A DNA stretch of 64,000 nucleotides from Owenia fusiformis (Eukaryota; Annelida; Polychaeta; Sabellida; Oweniidae), in the NCBI GenBank assembly GCA_903813345.2, contig CAIIXF020000003.1:21094931-21158930 (forward strand). The letters run 5' to 3'. The notes under the pieces were generated by a model. That model ran no database searches, was not told where the DNA came from, and saw nothing but the letters and a program-made list of their open reading frames with translations. Below, piece by piece: positions 37,801 through 47,908 of the stretch. Both the position numbers and the translations under genes were made by a program. Position 1 is the first letter of the stretch. Every line of letters begins with the position of its first letter.

Positions 37801-40695
37801 CATTCTTAATTTACAATATTTTATGATACAAATTGTCCAACTGATACCCATTATCTCTGTTCATTTTAGGTTGCATTGTTTTAATATGAATTGCTTCCTT
37901 AACCCTACGTTTAAGATCATGACTCTCATTATCAATGATTTTTACATTGTTCCAGTTTATATTATGATCATATTCCATGGAATGTTCAATAACCGCAGAA
38001 GCAAGACCTCCAGTCGACAGTAATGTGGGTCTACGATGTTCTCTGATTCTAGTAACTAGTTCCTGCTTTGTTTCACCTACATAAGTGGCAATACAGTCTT
38101 TACAATCAATTTTGTAAATTACACCGGACTTCTTTTGATCATTAGTTTTGTCCTTTAAATGCACCAACTGTTTCTTGATAGTATTCTGCGATGAGAAACA
38201 TACTCGGACACGATGCCTTTTAAAAATACGCCGTAACTGGTTGGAAATACTAGGGATATACGGAAGAACTGCAGTACACCTTATATCGTCATCATTTCTT
38301 GTTCTGTTTACATTATTTGTCGCATGTCTTTCACCTTCTTTAATCAGCCATTCCTGGTACCCACACTCCTTTAATGATCGGCAAACCAGTTCCTTTTCTT
38401 TCTTTAGATCTTCCTCTTTAGTTACCAATGTTTCTGCCCTCCTAAAGAGGGATTTGACAACTCCTCTTTTAGTATCAAGAGAATGATTTGATTGGAAATG
38501 CAAATACTGATTTGTGTGCGTTGGTTTGCGGTAAACACTAAATGACAAAGATCCGTCTTGTTCAATCTGGGACATCGTATCCAAAAATGGACCGTCAAGT
38601 ATTGGTGAACTTTTGAAATTTTGTCTTCAGACCACTTACTTTATTCGTGATAACCAATTTTATATTCAAAAAGAAGGTGCAGCAATGGGATCGCCCCTAT
38701 CTCCGATCATAGCGAATCTGTTCATGGAAAATCTTGAAGAAAAGGCCATTGAAAATGCTCCAATTCCTCCAAAATTTTGGGGTCGATTTGTTGACGACAC
38801 GTTTGTGATCATAAAGAGGGATGATGAACAATCGTTTAGTGAACATTTGAATAAACAACACGAGAGAATAAAATTCACCAAGGAAGTATGTTCCGCCGAT
38901 AAACGTCTCCCATTTTTGGATACGATGTCCCAGATTGAACAAGACGGATCTTTGTCATTTAGTGTTTACCGCAAACCAACGCACACAAATCAGTATTTGC
39001 ATTTCCAATCAAATCATTCTCTTGATACTAAAAGAGGAGTTGTCAAATCCCTCTTTAGGAGGGCAGAAACATTGGTAACTAAAGAGGAAGATCTAAAGAA
39101 AGAAAAGGAACTGGTTTGCCGATCATTAAAGGAGTGTGGGTACCCGGAATGGCTGATTAAAGAAGGTGAAAGACATGCGACAAATAATGTAAACAGAACA
39201 AGAAATGATGACGATATAAGGTGTACTGCAGTTCTTCCGTATATCCCTAGTATTTCCAACCAGTTACGGCGTATTTTTAAAAGGCATCGTGTCCGAGTAT
39301 GTTTCTCATCGCAGAATACTATCAAGAAACAGTTGGTGCATTTAAAGGACAAAACTAATGATCAAAAGAAGTCCGGTGTAATTTACAAAATTGATTGTAA
39401 AGACTGTATTGCCACTTATGTAGGTGAAACAAAGCGGGAACTAGTTACTAGAATGAGAGAACATCGTAGACCCACATTACTGTCGACTGGAGGTCTTGCT
39501 TCTGCGGTTATTGAACATTCCATGGAATATGATCATAATATAAACTGGAACAATGTAAAAATCATTGATAATGAGAGTCATGATCTTAAACGTAGGGTTA
39601 AGGAAGCAATTCATATTAAAACAATGCAACCTAAAATGAACAGAGATAATGGGTATCAGTTGGACAATTTGTATCATAAAATATTGTAAATTAAGAATGG
39701 TATAGCAAAGTATGCAATAGTAATATTTGAGTTTAATTGTTACCATAACGATGATATATTTATCTTAAGGTTATTATTAGGTCATTCGTTTTTTCGTATC
39801 TATGTTTTTTGTTGTTGTTATTTTTTAGGTTACTAGGTCATTTGTTACATAATTAAATTTTCCATTGTCTGTTTATGACGTCACATAAATGTATACATGC
39901 TGTTATATTTTGAAAAAGACTAAGGGATATTAGTCGAAAGTCTCAATAAATTAAAAATATTCTCTGAAGTAAAGAATTTGACTTGTTTCTGATGTTATTA
40001 CATGTTTTTACTGGCTCAATTATAAGATGTTATAAATAGATGTATGATCAAATGTCAAGTTTAGATTTCAAATGCAAATGAAAACTTCAAAATATTTGAT
40101 TATCACATTTTTAGAAAATGAGAATATAAGTATTTAAGAAAATGAGAATATAAATATTGAAAGGAATACAAATTGTACCTGATTGTTGCATTCGTCCCTT
40201 TAAGATTGTTGGCTTAAATTACAAAATAATATAGTATTAAGAACGTTCAGTATGAAAAAATACTAAATATTGGTGACCGTCTTGGTTTACAACATATAAG
40301 CTGATTAGGTACTGTGGGTCGGGGTATTTTTAGAAAATAGACATGACAGGGAGAGATGTTGTGTCAAAAAGATTTTTTGAAAAAATGCTTTAACTATACA
40401 TTCTATAAATTACAATTGTTAAGTTCTCATAGTTTAATAACAATTCTTGACATTTCAGACATTGGATGCAAATTGTGATCTTATTGAAATGAAGACAGAA
40501 ATAGACAAGCACATAAAAACAATACTTTGCGGTCTAGTCACTTCCAAACAAAGTCACTCATCATCTGTGGACAGTGAGCACCTTCTGCCTGTCAGAAATG
40601 GTTTCAAACCCCATACAGCATTAACAAATGATGGCAATCTTAAGTCTTCAGCTCATTTAAAAGCCACAACAGGAGTTCTGAAGCAAGGGGATTGA
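31875..40695 (+). CDS. TK2: TK2/dNK-like deoxynucleoside kinase, 7 exons
   Basis: Exons 31875-31992, 33843-33958, 34829-34882, 35241-35404, 35954-36122, 37266-37328 and 40459-40695 join in phase to 306 aa. The N-terminus ([17 protein letters not shown]) is basic and Ser/Thr-rich, as expected of a mitochondrial import signal. The P-loop GNIGSGKT is at residues 56-63. W-N ([11 protein letters not shown]), [13 protein letters not shown] and ERS (134-136) are the substrate and catalytic landmarks of the dNK family. [11 protein letters not shown] near 193-203 is the lid. [14 protein letters not shown] is the conserved C-terminal helix. The enzyme phosphorylates deoxynucleosides (dT, dC) for mitochondrial or salvage dNTP supply. 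The last exon adds about 60 residues beyond the usual end, rich in Ser, Lys and His; human TK2 is 265 aa. Introns 1 and 6 are swollen by mobile elements. Confidence 0.95.
32146..33708. mobile_element. 1.56 kb element with subterminal ATGGTCCGAAT tandem repeats
   Basis: Starts GGAGGACACACCATTGGTCC and ends GGACCAATGGTGTGTCCTCC, a perfect inverted repeat of about 24 bp. Inside each end is an array of degenerate 11-12 bp units of the type CCAAATCTCAATGAT or CAATGGTCTGAAT (32165-32330 and 33450-33640). No coding region. It is interrupted by another element at 32391-33333. It lies in TK2 intron 1. Confidence 0.85.
32391..33333. mobile_element. 943-bp foldback element with 10-bp target duplication, nested
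   Basis: Starts GGGTTTGTAGAAAAAACCGG and ends CCGGTTTTTTCTACAAACCC. It is flanked by CTCCAAATCC directly on both sides (32381-32390 and 33334-33343). The inverted arms are about 270 bp, including GGTACCCGGTACCCGG and TTTGAATATACAAAAATGTA. Long arms plus a 9-10 bp target duplication fit a Mutator-like (MULE) non-autonomous element. A 143-residue minus-strand frame inside it (32712-33143) resembles no protein I know. Confidence 0.85.
34976..35075. repeat. TGTCACCAC dispersed element, copy 3
   Basis: Contains TTTTTTGTGGATGGTGTTCGG and the end GGTGGTGACAT. Same family as 10382, 44155 and 51530. Confidence 0.6.
35470..35630. repeat. Dispersed element rich in CCTGTTGTTTT, copy 2
   Basis: Inverted-orientation relative of 21674-21840: GCAGCAGGCAACAGGCGATT, TTTCACTGGTTGTTTTCACA, TTAAGGGACTTTTCATCTTT. 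Confidence 0.7.
37045..37215. repeat. CAGGTTTTACTGT family element, another copy
   Basis: Contains CAGTAATACCTGTCCAATCC, TTCATATTAGCAGGTGTTCT and AACATGTAAGTCAATGGAAC, ending near TTTTGCTGTATAA. Lies in TK2 intron 5. Confidence 0.6.
37508..38592 (-). mobile_element. Inverted, 5'-truncated partial copy of the Penelope-like element
   Basis: Nearly identical, in reverse, to 38911-39992. Its open frame (37811-38584, minus) covers only the C-terminal part of the protein, from [10 protein letters not shown]-equivalent sequence to the GIY-YIG endonuclease ([19 protein letters not shown]). The few differences from the plus copy (for example QEWL/PEWL and KQEL/KREL) indicate a recent origin. Confidence 0.9.
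38598..39992 (+). mobile_element. Penelope-like retroelement (RT plus GIY-YIG endonuclease), 5'-truncated
   Basis: The open frame 38613-39689 (358 aa) starts inside the reverse transcriptase. Visible are [18 protein letters not shown], the catalytic FVDDTFVI and LPFLDT, then a linker and a C-terminal GIY-YIG endonuclease ([27 protein letters not shown]). That pairing defines Penelope-like elements, which copy through RNA and are neither LTR elements nor classical LINEs. The N-terminal RT part is absent. A reversed partial copy lies head to head at 37508-38592, a layout often seen in this group. The element sits in the sense direction in TK2 intron 6. The tail beyond the stop (to about 39992) is also present in the reversed copy, so both share one 3' end. 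Confidence 0.93.
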
Positions 40696-41727
40696 AAAAG
40701 AACTTCTACTAAACATCACAGCTTCAAAATGATACAGTGGGGGCATAAGTCAGTGAGAATGCATCATTTGCTGTGAAATATAATTTATTGCTGTGCTATG
40801 ATGATGTAACATGTGTACCACAGCTGGAGGCTGGAAGCTGGAAGGAGATCTTAGTTAAATGATTGGAGTACAAAATATGTATATCCAAAACGCTAATTTA
40901 TTACAGGGTGCACCTCAGACAATGATGATCTCCAAAGATTTCACCAAAGACATGGTTTGGAAACCTAACATTTATATACTTGACAGTGTACACTAGTCAC
41001 TTAAGTAATTTTAGTACTTCTTTTAGTAAGTTCTTTAGCAAACCCAAATCATACAGAAGTGGCGATTGCTTTGAATATTTGCAATCCATGTTACAGCTTA
41101 TAACTTATATTTCAGATACATTTTTAGTAAATTCATGCAATCCTAGGGTTTTGAAGGACCCCTAAGATTTATCAAAATTATCAAAACGTTGTCCAAAACT
41201 TTTCAAACTTGAGGTACATGAAGATTTATTTCAGATTTTAACCCCACTTATACCGTTACACTATATTAGGTTTGAGAATGTGAGTTCCGTACTGGTTAGT
41301 TTTTTTTGTATTAGTCTTGGGAAAAGTTATTTTATAAGCTCCTCATTTAGCTGTTCTCTGTTACTCTAGTATTGTATTTTTTGTTGGAATTATTATTCAT
41401 CTCTAATATTGATTGCCATGGAGGGAAGACAAGTCTTGTATCAGATATCCCACAATGTATCATGGCAACGAAATGAAACTTATATTTTTCTTAATTATAC
41501 TTCTTACTATATTGTCTATTCTACTGATCATATGCAGTAGACAGTCATGTGCAATTTAAACTTTGATACATTTTAAAACTTAACATGTATGGTATACATG
41601 TAGTTCAATGTTGTGCTTTGTTTAGAAATAAACATATTAACTATTGTACTTTGTAACATTGATTTGTATTTATTTCGGACATGCATGGATGGTTTAAACG
41701 AAAACGAAAAAATCCTAAAATATTTGG
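40696..41727. other. TK2 3' UTR and intergenic stretch
   Basis: Follows the TK2-like stop codon. An AATAAA at about 41628 is a possible poly(A) signal but is far from the stop. No other gene seen. Confidence 0.4.
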
Positions 41728-41732
41728 TCATA

Positions 41733-43172
41733 TACAAGGGCCGAGCAAAATATTCGCTACTTTTTGCTTTATTTTCTTTTAAAGGACGATTCTCGGTTTG
41801 GAGAACGAAGTTCATCAATCTAAATGAGCATTATCCCTGTTTCGGACAAATTTGATTTTTTTACATAATATAGATTTGAATGTCTTCATTTGAATAGTCA
41901 TAATTTAATTTGGGTAATATTTCTTGATTTTTCGCAAAAGAATATCAGCGCAGTACACTGATGAACTTCTTTCCCCAAATCGAGACTTGTATTTTATTGA
42001 ATCGGTCTAATTGAGCGTTATCCTTGCTTCAGACCAATTTGTTATTTTTACATCTTGTAGATTTAAATGTCCTCATTTGAATATTCATAGTTTAATTTGG
42101 GTAATATTTCTATATTTTTCCTGAAAAAATTATTAGCCCAGGAGACTGTTCTCCAAACCGAGAATCGTCCTTTGTTTATTTCCACTGAAATTTGGTACAG
42201 ACATAGAGTGTAGAATTCCGCATCTTTTGATTCCATTTTCAAGCCCATTGCCAAATATGGCAAAAAATTATGGTTGTCATAGCAACGGGAGGAATGAGCC
42301 ACCGGAGCTGCCCATAATTTTGACTGCAATTGCATATGCAACAATATCTTTATATGCCCATTTCTCATAACAAAAACATTCAGTTTGGGTAATTTTTATA
42401 AACATTGTTTACTGGACATTGATCCAATATTCAGAACAATGGTTGTGATGTCATAGATGTTCTTTTCAAACAATAAAGAGGTCACAATTGATCCGCATAT
42501 GCAGCACAAAAGGGAGACTCTGCTTCCTGAGTTGCATCAAGAAGCAAGCATGGTAAATGCAGTTCGTAAAAAGCGCCCAGTATTGATCAACCATATGATA
42601 TATCATCAAGATAATGCTCCATCACACAGGGCCCGTGGGGTAACTGATATATTAGCAGCTCTAAACATTGAAAATTTGATCATGCACCATACAGTCCAGA
42701 CCTTGCATTGTGCGACTTTGAAATTTTCGGCAAACTGAAGAATGAGCTACGCGGGCAGAGGTTTGGTGACCGTGAAGAAGTGGTTGAGGCCGTCCATAAG
42801 GCCCTAAAAGACCTATATGGATATGGAAACGGACTGCAACAGCTGGCTTTCCCGATGTAGAAAATGCATAGCTGCAGATGGACACTATTTTGAGAATGAG
42901 CCATGGAATGAGGAGTAACTGTCTTAATTAACAAAAAGGACATTTTGTATAAAAGTTGTTTTCTGAAACATTGTCACAAATATCAGCTTCGGTGGTCACT
43001 ATCAACCAATATTCAATGCCATGTAAAATATTACGGATGTAACCAAATAAATGCACATTTGGTGATATTACAGAAAAATGTTTTTTCTATTATTTTGGAA
43101 AATTTCAGGTAAGATACTTTATTATTAACAATTTAAGAGCAAAAAGTAGCGAATATATTGCTCGGCCCTTGT
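41733..43172 (+). mobile_element. Decayed mariner (DD34D) DNA transposon
   Basis: Inverted ends: CAAGGGCCGAGCAAAATATT at the left and AATATATTGCTCGGCCCTTG at the right, with a TA on each side as expected for Tc1/mariner. The remaining transposase part (42457-42738) reads HQDNAPSHRA, the second catalytic Asp motif of mariner. The following YSPDLALCDFEIFGKLK region, with the third Asp, lies in another frame, so at least one frameshift is present. The N-terminal half of the transposase is not visible; that part holds an inserted element (41777-42171). Non-functional. Confidence 0.9.
41777..42171. mobile_element. Short inverted-repeat element nested in the mariner
   Basis: AGGACGATTCTCGGTTTGGA starts it and TCCAAACCGAGAATCGTCCT ends it. 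Inside is a direct duplication of about 220 bp: ATTTGAATGTCTTCATTTGA..TAATTTGGGTAATATTTCT at about 41874-41922 and again at about 42061-42109. Confidence 0.85.
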
Positions 43173-43179
43173 ATTATAC

Positions 43180-44020
43180 CAACAAATGTTAAACAGGCTA
43201 TGCGCCTATTTTTGAATGAAAAAGGACAAAATATTGTTTGAGACATGTCACTCACACAGTCAATCAAATATGATAAAAATTTTAATATTGGGCCAATACT
43301 GAAGTGAAAAAAAATTACTTGCATAGAAAACAGCATTTGAAGTTCAGAGATTGAAAAAAGTGAATTACCACTTTTCACAAATAGTGTATGTTTTAAATAA
43401 CTCTTGGATTAAAAGATAGCGTATGCTTGAAAATCCTGTCAAAAATGAATTGATAATTAATGCAAACAACAATGCCATCTTTCTATGGCATTGCTAAAAA
43501 CTTGACATATAAATTGATAGATCAAAAATATTTTGTCATGATCAAGTGTCAACTCTGATGTGGTCTGTTTGAGCTTTTTTGGTGTCAAATGAAAGATCTG
43601 GTACTTATTAATCCATTGGAAATACTATGAAGATCAAAAGTGAGACTTCATTTACGCACTTTGTCCCTATAAAGGTTGGGAACAGCTCTGTTCTTGGGAA
43701 AAATAGGTCTGTTTGACGGCTGATATTCTGAATTTTAGTTTAGTTTAATAAAAAAGACAAATATGTTGTTGATGTACATGTTTAATACATTATTTCATGA
43801 CAATTGTGGCCCTTTTAATACACGTCCTTTTATACGTTTTTGTTATGATTAAAAGTATTGAGTGTTTTTGTTGGAATCATGCAAGCATGACATGTTACAT
43901 GTATCTTCAGAGAATTTTTCTAGTACGGTCACGAGCAATATAAATATACAAGTTGACATAAATGTACTTTATATTTTTTACTGTATCTAAAACAGATAGT
44001 GAACCCCAACACATCAGTGG
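43180..44020. other. Intergenic stretch between mariner and protease gene
   Basis: No gene, array or inverted repeat recognised. It should contain the 3' UTR of the minus-strand protease. Confidence 0.4.
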
Positions 44021-47000
44021 TTAATTGTTTCTCATGACCTCCTCGATCCAATCGTAGAACGCGGAGACGTTCACCACAATACTGGGCCTTGTTCCTGCTG
44101 GCCAATATCCCCAAGATTGTAAACCTACAAACTCAACTTTCACGTGTTTGTTTTGTCACCACCACAATGGTGACACATTGTTATGGTTGCCAACGTTTTT
44201 GTGGACGGTGTTCGGCGGTTGGTGTTCGGTATCTGTAACAAATGGTAGGTCGTGACATATTACAAGCAAGAAGCAATTTACCCCATTAGATACTTCGTGG
44301 TACACCTTTTATTAATTCTTATTAATTGAATTCAGATATTTGAGACTTGAGCTCCTCTAGGGTTACCCTGAGTCTCAATGTTAAATGACATTTTACAGGC
44401 CAGAACAGATATCGAATGCATGCAATTTTGTTTGCAATAATGTTATTACAAATAAGCCTACCTAATAGTTGGAAACGTCCGTCGGCAGGTCGCCTAAAGA
44501 AATATGGACCCCCTGAATCGCCCTAAAAGGCAAAGCACAGTGCATCATCATACATCTATGGACATCTATCTGTGTGTTAACAAGTGTAAACAGTCTCAAC
44601 GTTCACCGTGAACGTTGGAATGAAATATTGCCCAACGTTCCTAAAGCGGCCTTAATGTTAAACGATCAAAATTGAAACCTTGGTAAATTGAACTTTGGCG
44701 CTATTGAACTATTCGGCCGGTAGACTGGGCAAAAGTTTAGTTTTGGCTGCTATTTAATTTGGCGGATTGATCCATCAGGAAATGCGGATAACGGGGGGCT
44801 ACGCTAGTACAAAAAGTTTTCAAAAAATTGGCGGAGACTTAATTTGGCGGTTTTTATCAATCCACCAAATTAGAATGGCCGTCAAGCAATTTTACAGTAT
44901 ATAGAAATATTTACATCTCCAGAGTCCTTGAGATCTCCTTGTACACAATACTCCCTATCCCTGAATAAAGGTCGAGGTGCAATGTCATCTTCACAAGGGT
45001 CTTGGGCGATTACTTGAAGGTCTGTGTACAGCAGCTGCTCGGGCGAGGGCGCGTCTAAAAAGTTTTGAAAATGTTGCCCTGAATTGATTGATACAAGTAT
45101 ATACATGTATACGATTAATGTAGTTTCCGCAACATCACAACAATTTTCAAAAGGTTTGAAGAGGGTGTACGTTTTTACACAGAGAGCAAAGTAAAAGTAG
45201 CTCTCGTATCTACGCCATCTTATAAAATGTTGTGAATGAGCACATAAAGTACTGTTTTTTGCATTGAAATGAAATATATTTTAATAGTCCTATGAAATTC
45301 CTTCTCAGTCTCGCGGAGAATCGCGGATGGCGATGTCAATAAAGTCACGAAACATTATCTAAGCTTATCTTGTGATCGGCCCATGCTGTACTTACTTCTT
45401 TCCTCATTTCCCCACCCTGCAAGTATCATTGTTTGACCAACGTACGTGTCATTGTCATTTCTAGGTGCAAGGCATATAGGACGCAGGTCTTCGTCGAATG
45501 TTAAGTTCTGAGGGAATTTGAACATAACGATATCATTCTGAAACAAGGAATAAGCACTTAACTCATCTGATTCAAAACCAAAAAATTTAAAATGATATAG
45601 TGACTAGAATTAATAGACCGAGACTACTAAATTCTTTTAAATTTATTTATAAATGAACATGTTCTGATACAAGACAAGATTTGGGCTGATTATTAGTACA
45701 TTACATTACACTGGCCCACGCCACCCACCCCCCCCCCCCAAATGTAGGGCCTCAAAAATGGGCCTTTTTGGCCAAATTATAAAAATAGGCCTTAAATTTT
45801 CAAAATTATTTTCATTATACATTATTGTATAGAAAAAAAGTTGTTCCATTAGAGGCACGTGTATAGTAAAAATGGCAATTATTCGTGAGCGTTATGTCCC
45901 ACCTCATATGTATTAGAATCGTAATCGGGGTGTCTGACGATGACCTCTGGTGTGTACTCCACTCCATCGTTGCTAGGTAGTCTCCAGTGATTTTTAACTA
46001 CTATCCTATAGTCGGTGACTGGATCAGCCCTATACGAACCATATAGATATATTTTGCAAATACTCAAAATGCAAAATTCATAATTACATTACCAAATGGG
46101 TCTATGCCGGGCAACGGAGTATCGCGTTTTAATAACGGCTTCCAATCCACCTTGATGTGCGATAAATTGATTTATTGACTTTGTGTTCACGGTTACGTTG
46201 TGAAAAACATCGCTAGCGTAAAGTCTCATTTAGAGCCAACATCTGTATTTTACGCGTATGTACAATGTCTTGCACTAAAAGCCAATATTCGGTAACTTAC
46301 GCGTCTGTACAATGTCTTGCACTAAGAGCCAATATATGTTACTTACGCGTCTGTACAATGTTTTGCAATGAGAACCAATATATGTAACTTACGCGTCTGT
46401 ACAATGTCTTGCACTGAGAGCTAATATATGTTACTTACGCGTATGTATGCCTTGCACTGAGACCCAATATCTGTAAATTACGCGTATGTACAAGGTCTTG
46501 TACCTGGAGCCCATCTGTGTAACTACATGTAACGCGTATATGTACAATGTCTTGCACTGAGAGCCAATACTGTATATGTTACTTACGCGTATGTACAATG
46601 CCTTGCGATGAGACCCAATATCTGCAACTTATGCGTATGTACACGGTCTTGTACCTGGAGCTTATCTGTGTAACTTACGCGTATACGTACAAAGTCTTGC
46701 ACTGAAAGCCAATATATGTTACTTAAGCGTACGTACAAGGTCTTGTACCCAAAGCCCATCTGTGTAACTTACGCGTATATGTACAATGTCTTGCATCGAG
46801 AGCCAATATATGTAACTTACGCGTATGTACAATGCCTTGCACTGAGAGCCCATCTATTGTTAATGAGGACAGCTCCACAATTTTGGTCCCACACGTTACC
46901 ATTGAACCAATCCATCATCACCTAATTGAAGTACATGTATGACATTTATAGTGTTGTAATGCATTTGATCTACATTTGATCTACGGCAACCATGCGGCGG

Positions 47001-47664
47001 CGATAGGTTCCCAAAATCTGAGCCAAAATCAATAGAAATATGTAGCATAAAATGTATGGATAAGCTAGTCGATGTAGATTTTGAATATCGATTTTGTGCC
47101 ATACGACCGCCGTAGAACAAATATGACTGAGGCTTAAGTAACCGCTCAACCGCGCCAATGGCTGAATTACTAATCAAAAACATCGTTTTTTGTGACTTCT
47201 TCAAATACTCAACCAACGAATGATCCCGGCGGCAACTCCACCAAACAGTCAATCAAAGATTTGGTAGCTCCTTCAAAAAGTCAAAAAATCTCATACCATC
47301 CATGGATACTCGTTTTCTCGTGCTTCAGTTCCGCCGACAATTCTCCTAGAACGTCCACCATCGACTGGAACTCGCCCGGCATCCGGGTACTTACTAACGC
47401 CACATACCTCCTCTTTTTCGAAGAATAACAATCAGTAACGTTAAAATGATCACGTAATGGTATATTAGTATGGGTTATAACAATCCATATACATGTAACT
47501 GTATATATAAGTTGTATGTACGGAACCGACACTCATTGTATGCAATTATTTAGTTGATAGAGTTATTTTTAAAAAACGATTCATGTAAATGTGTATTATT
47601 TCTTACCGAGTGACTGGCCTCTACATCCAGACAGTGCAAATAAGAAAAGTCCAATAATATACAT
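44021..47664 (-). CDS. Secreted trypsin-like serine protease A, 8 exons
   Basis: Exons on the minus strand: 47607-47664, 47297-47412, 46821-46921, 45903-46029, 45396-45537, 44915-45054, 44462-44522 and 44021-44124. Phases agree and give 282 aa. A signal peptide (MYIIGLFLFALSGCRG) is followed by a short pro-region and activation site SRR|IVGG (cleavage after residue 43). The catalytic triad is His88 in ALSARHC, Asp136 in NDIVMF and Ser231 in GDSGGP. Asp six residues before Ser predicts trypsin-like (Arg/Lys) specificity. CGVSK in the pro-region and PICLAP offer the Cys1-Cys122 bridge, so it is probably a two-chain S1A enzyme. The usual Cys191 and Cys220 are both replaced. Intron 3 carries a tandem array derived from exon 3. 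The acceptor of exon 2 has a weak pyrimidine tract. Likely a digestive or haemolymph protease; the exact role is unknown. Confidence 0.92.
44155..44256. repeat. TGTCACCAC dispersed element, copy 4
   Basis: TGTCACCACCACAATGGTGACA, CCAACGTTTTTGTGGACGGT, GTTCGGTATCTGTAACAAAT and closing GTGACAT. One of the clearest copies. Lies in exon-8-proximal sequence just upstream of protease A exon 8 (intron 7). Confidence 0.7.
46240..46820 (-). repeat. 46-bp tandem array derived from protease exon 3 and its splice donor
   Basis: About 12 copies, spaced 45-53 bp, adjoining exon 3 (edge at 46821). Read on the minus strand each unit resembles the last 26-28 nt of exon 3 (CTCAGTGCAAGGCATTGTAC then ATACGC) followed by the first bases of the intron (GTAAGTTACA..ATATTGG). 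Most copies keep TACGC|GTAAGT. In the exon's frame the next codon after GCG would be TAA. The plus-strand paralogue has two or three worn copies at 48467-48600. Confidence 0.9.
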
Positions 47665-47908
47665 TTCTAATACTCAATAAACTATAACATAAATTGATGA
47701 TGACAATGAGACTGCAAAAATATATAGGTATTCTTTATTTATTTGATTCGTTTTTAAACCGTGCTCCAGTTAGATAAAATATTTTAAATTCGAGCATATT
47801 GCTACTTTCCCAGGACAAACTCTGCCTCAATGGCTTTTGCAATATCATCCTTGAAAATTTGATAAACGATCTCATTAGTTCATAGCAACAAAAAGTTTTA
47901 ATTTAAAA
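47665..47908. promoter_or_regulatory. Shared 244-bp divergent promoter region of the protease pair
   Basis: The two start codons face away from each other. On the minus strand a TATATATTTTT lies at about 47716-47726, 52-62 bp upstream of the ATG at 47664, a plausible TATA box. No comparable element is clear for the plus gene. Confidence 0.55.

Noticed and set aside
38148-38486. 112-residue plus frame (and its twin at 39014-39352 minus)
   Set aside because: Antisense shadow of the Penelope-like frame; present twice only because the element is.
46240-46820. Possible extra coding mini-exons in the 46-bp array
   Set aside because: Units lack acceptors and the frame meets TAA right after each donor-like site. 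Best read as a repeat.
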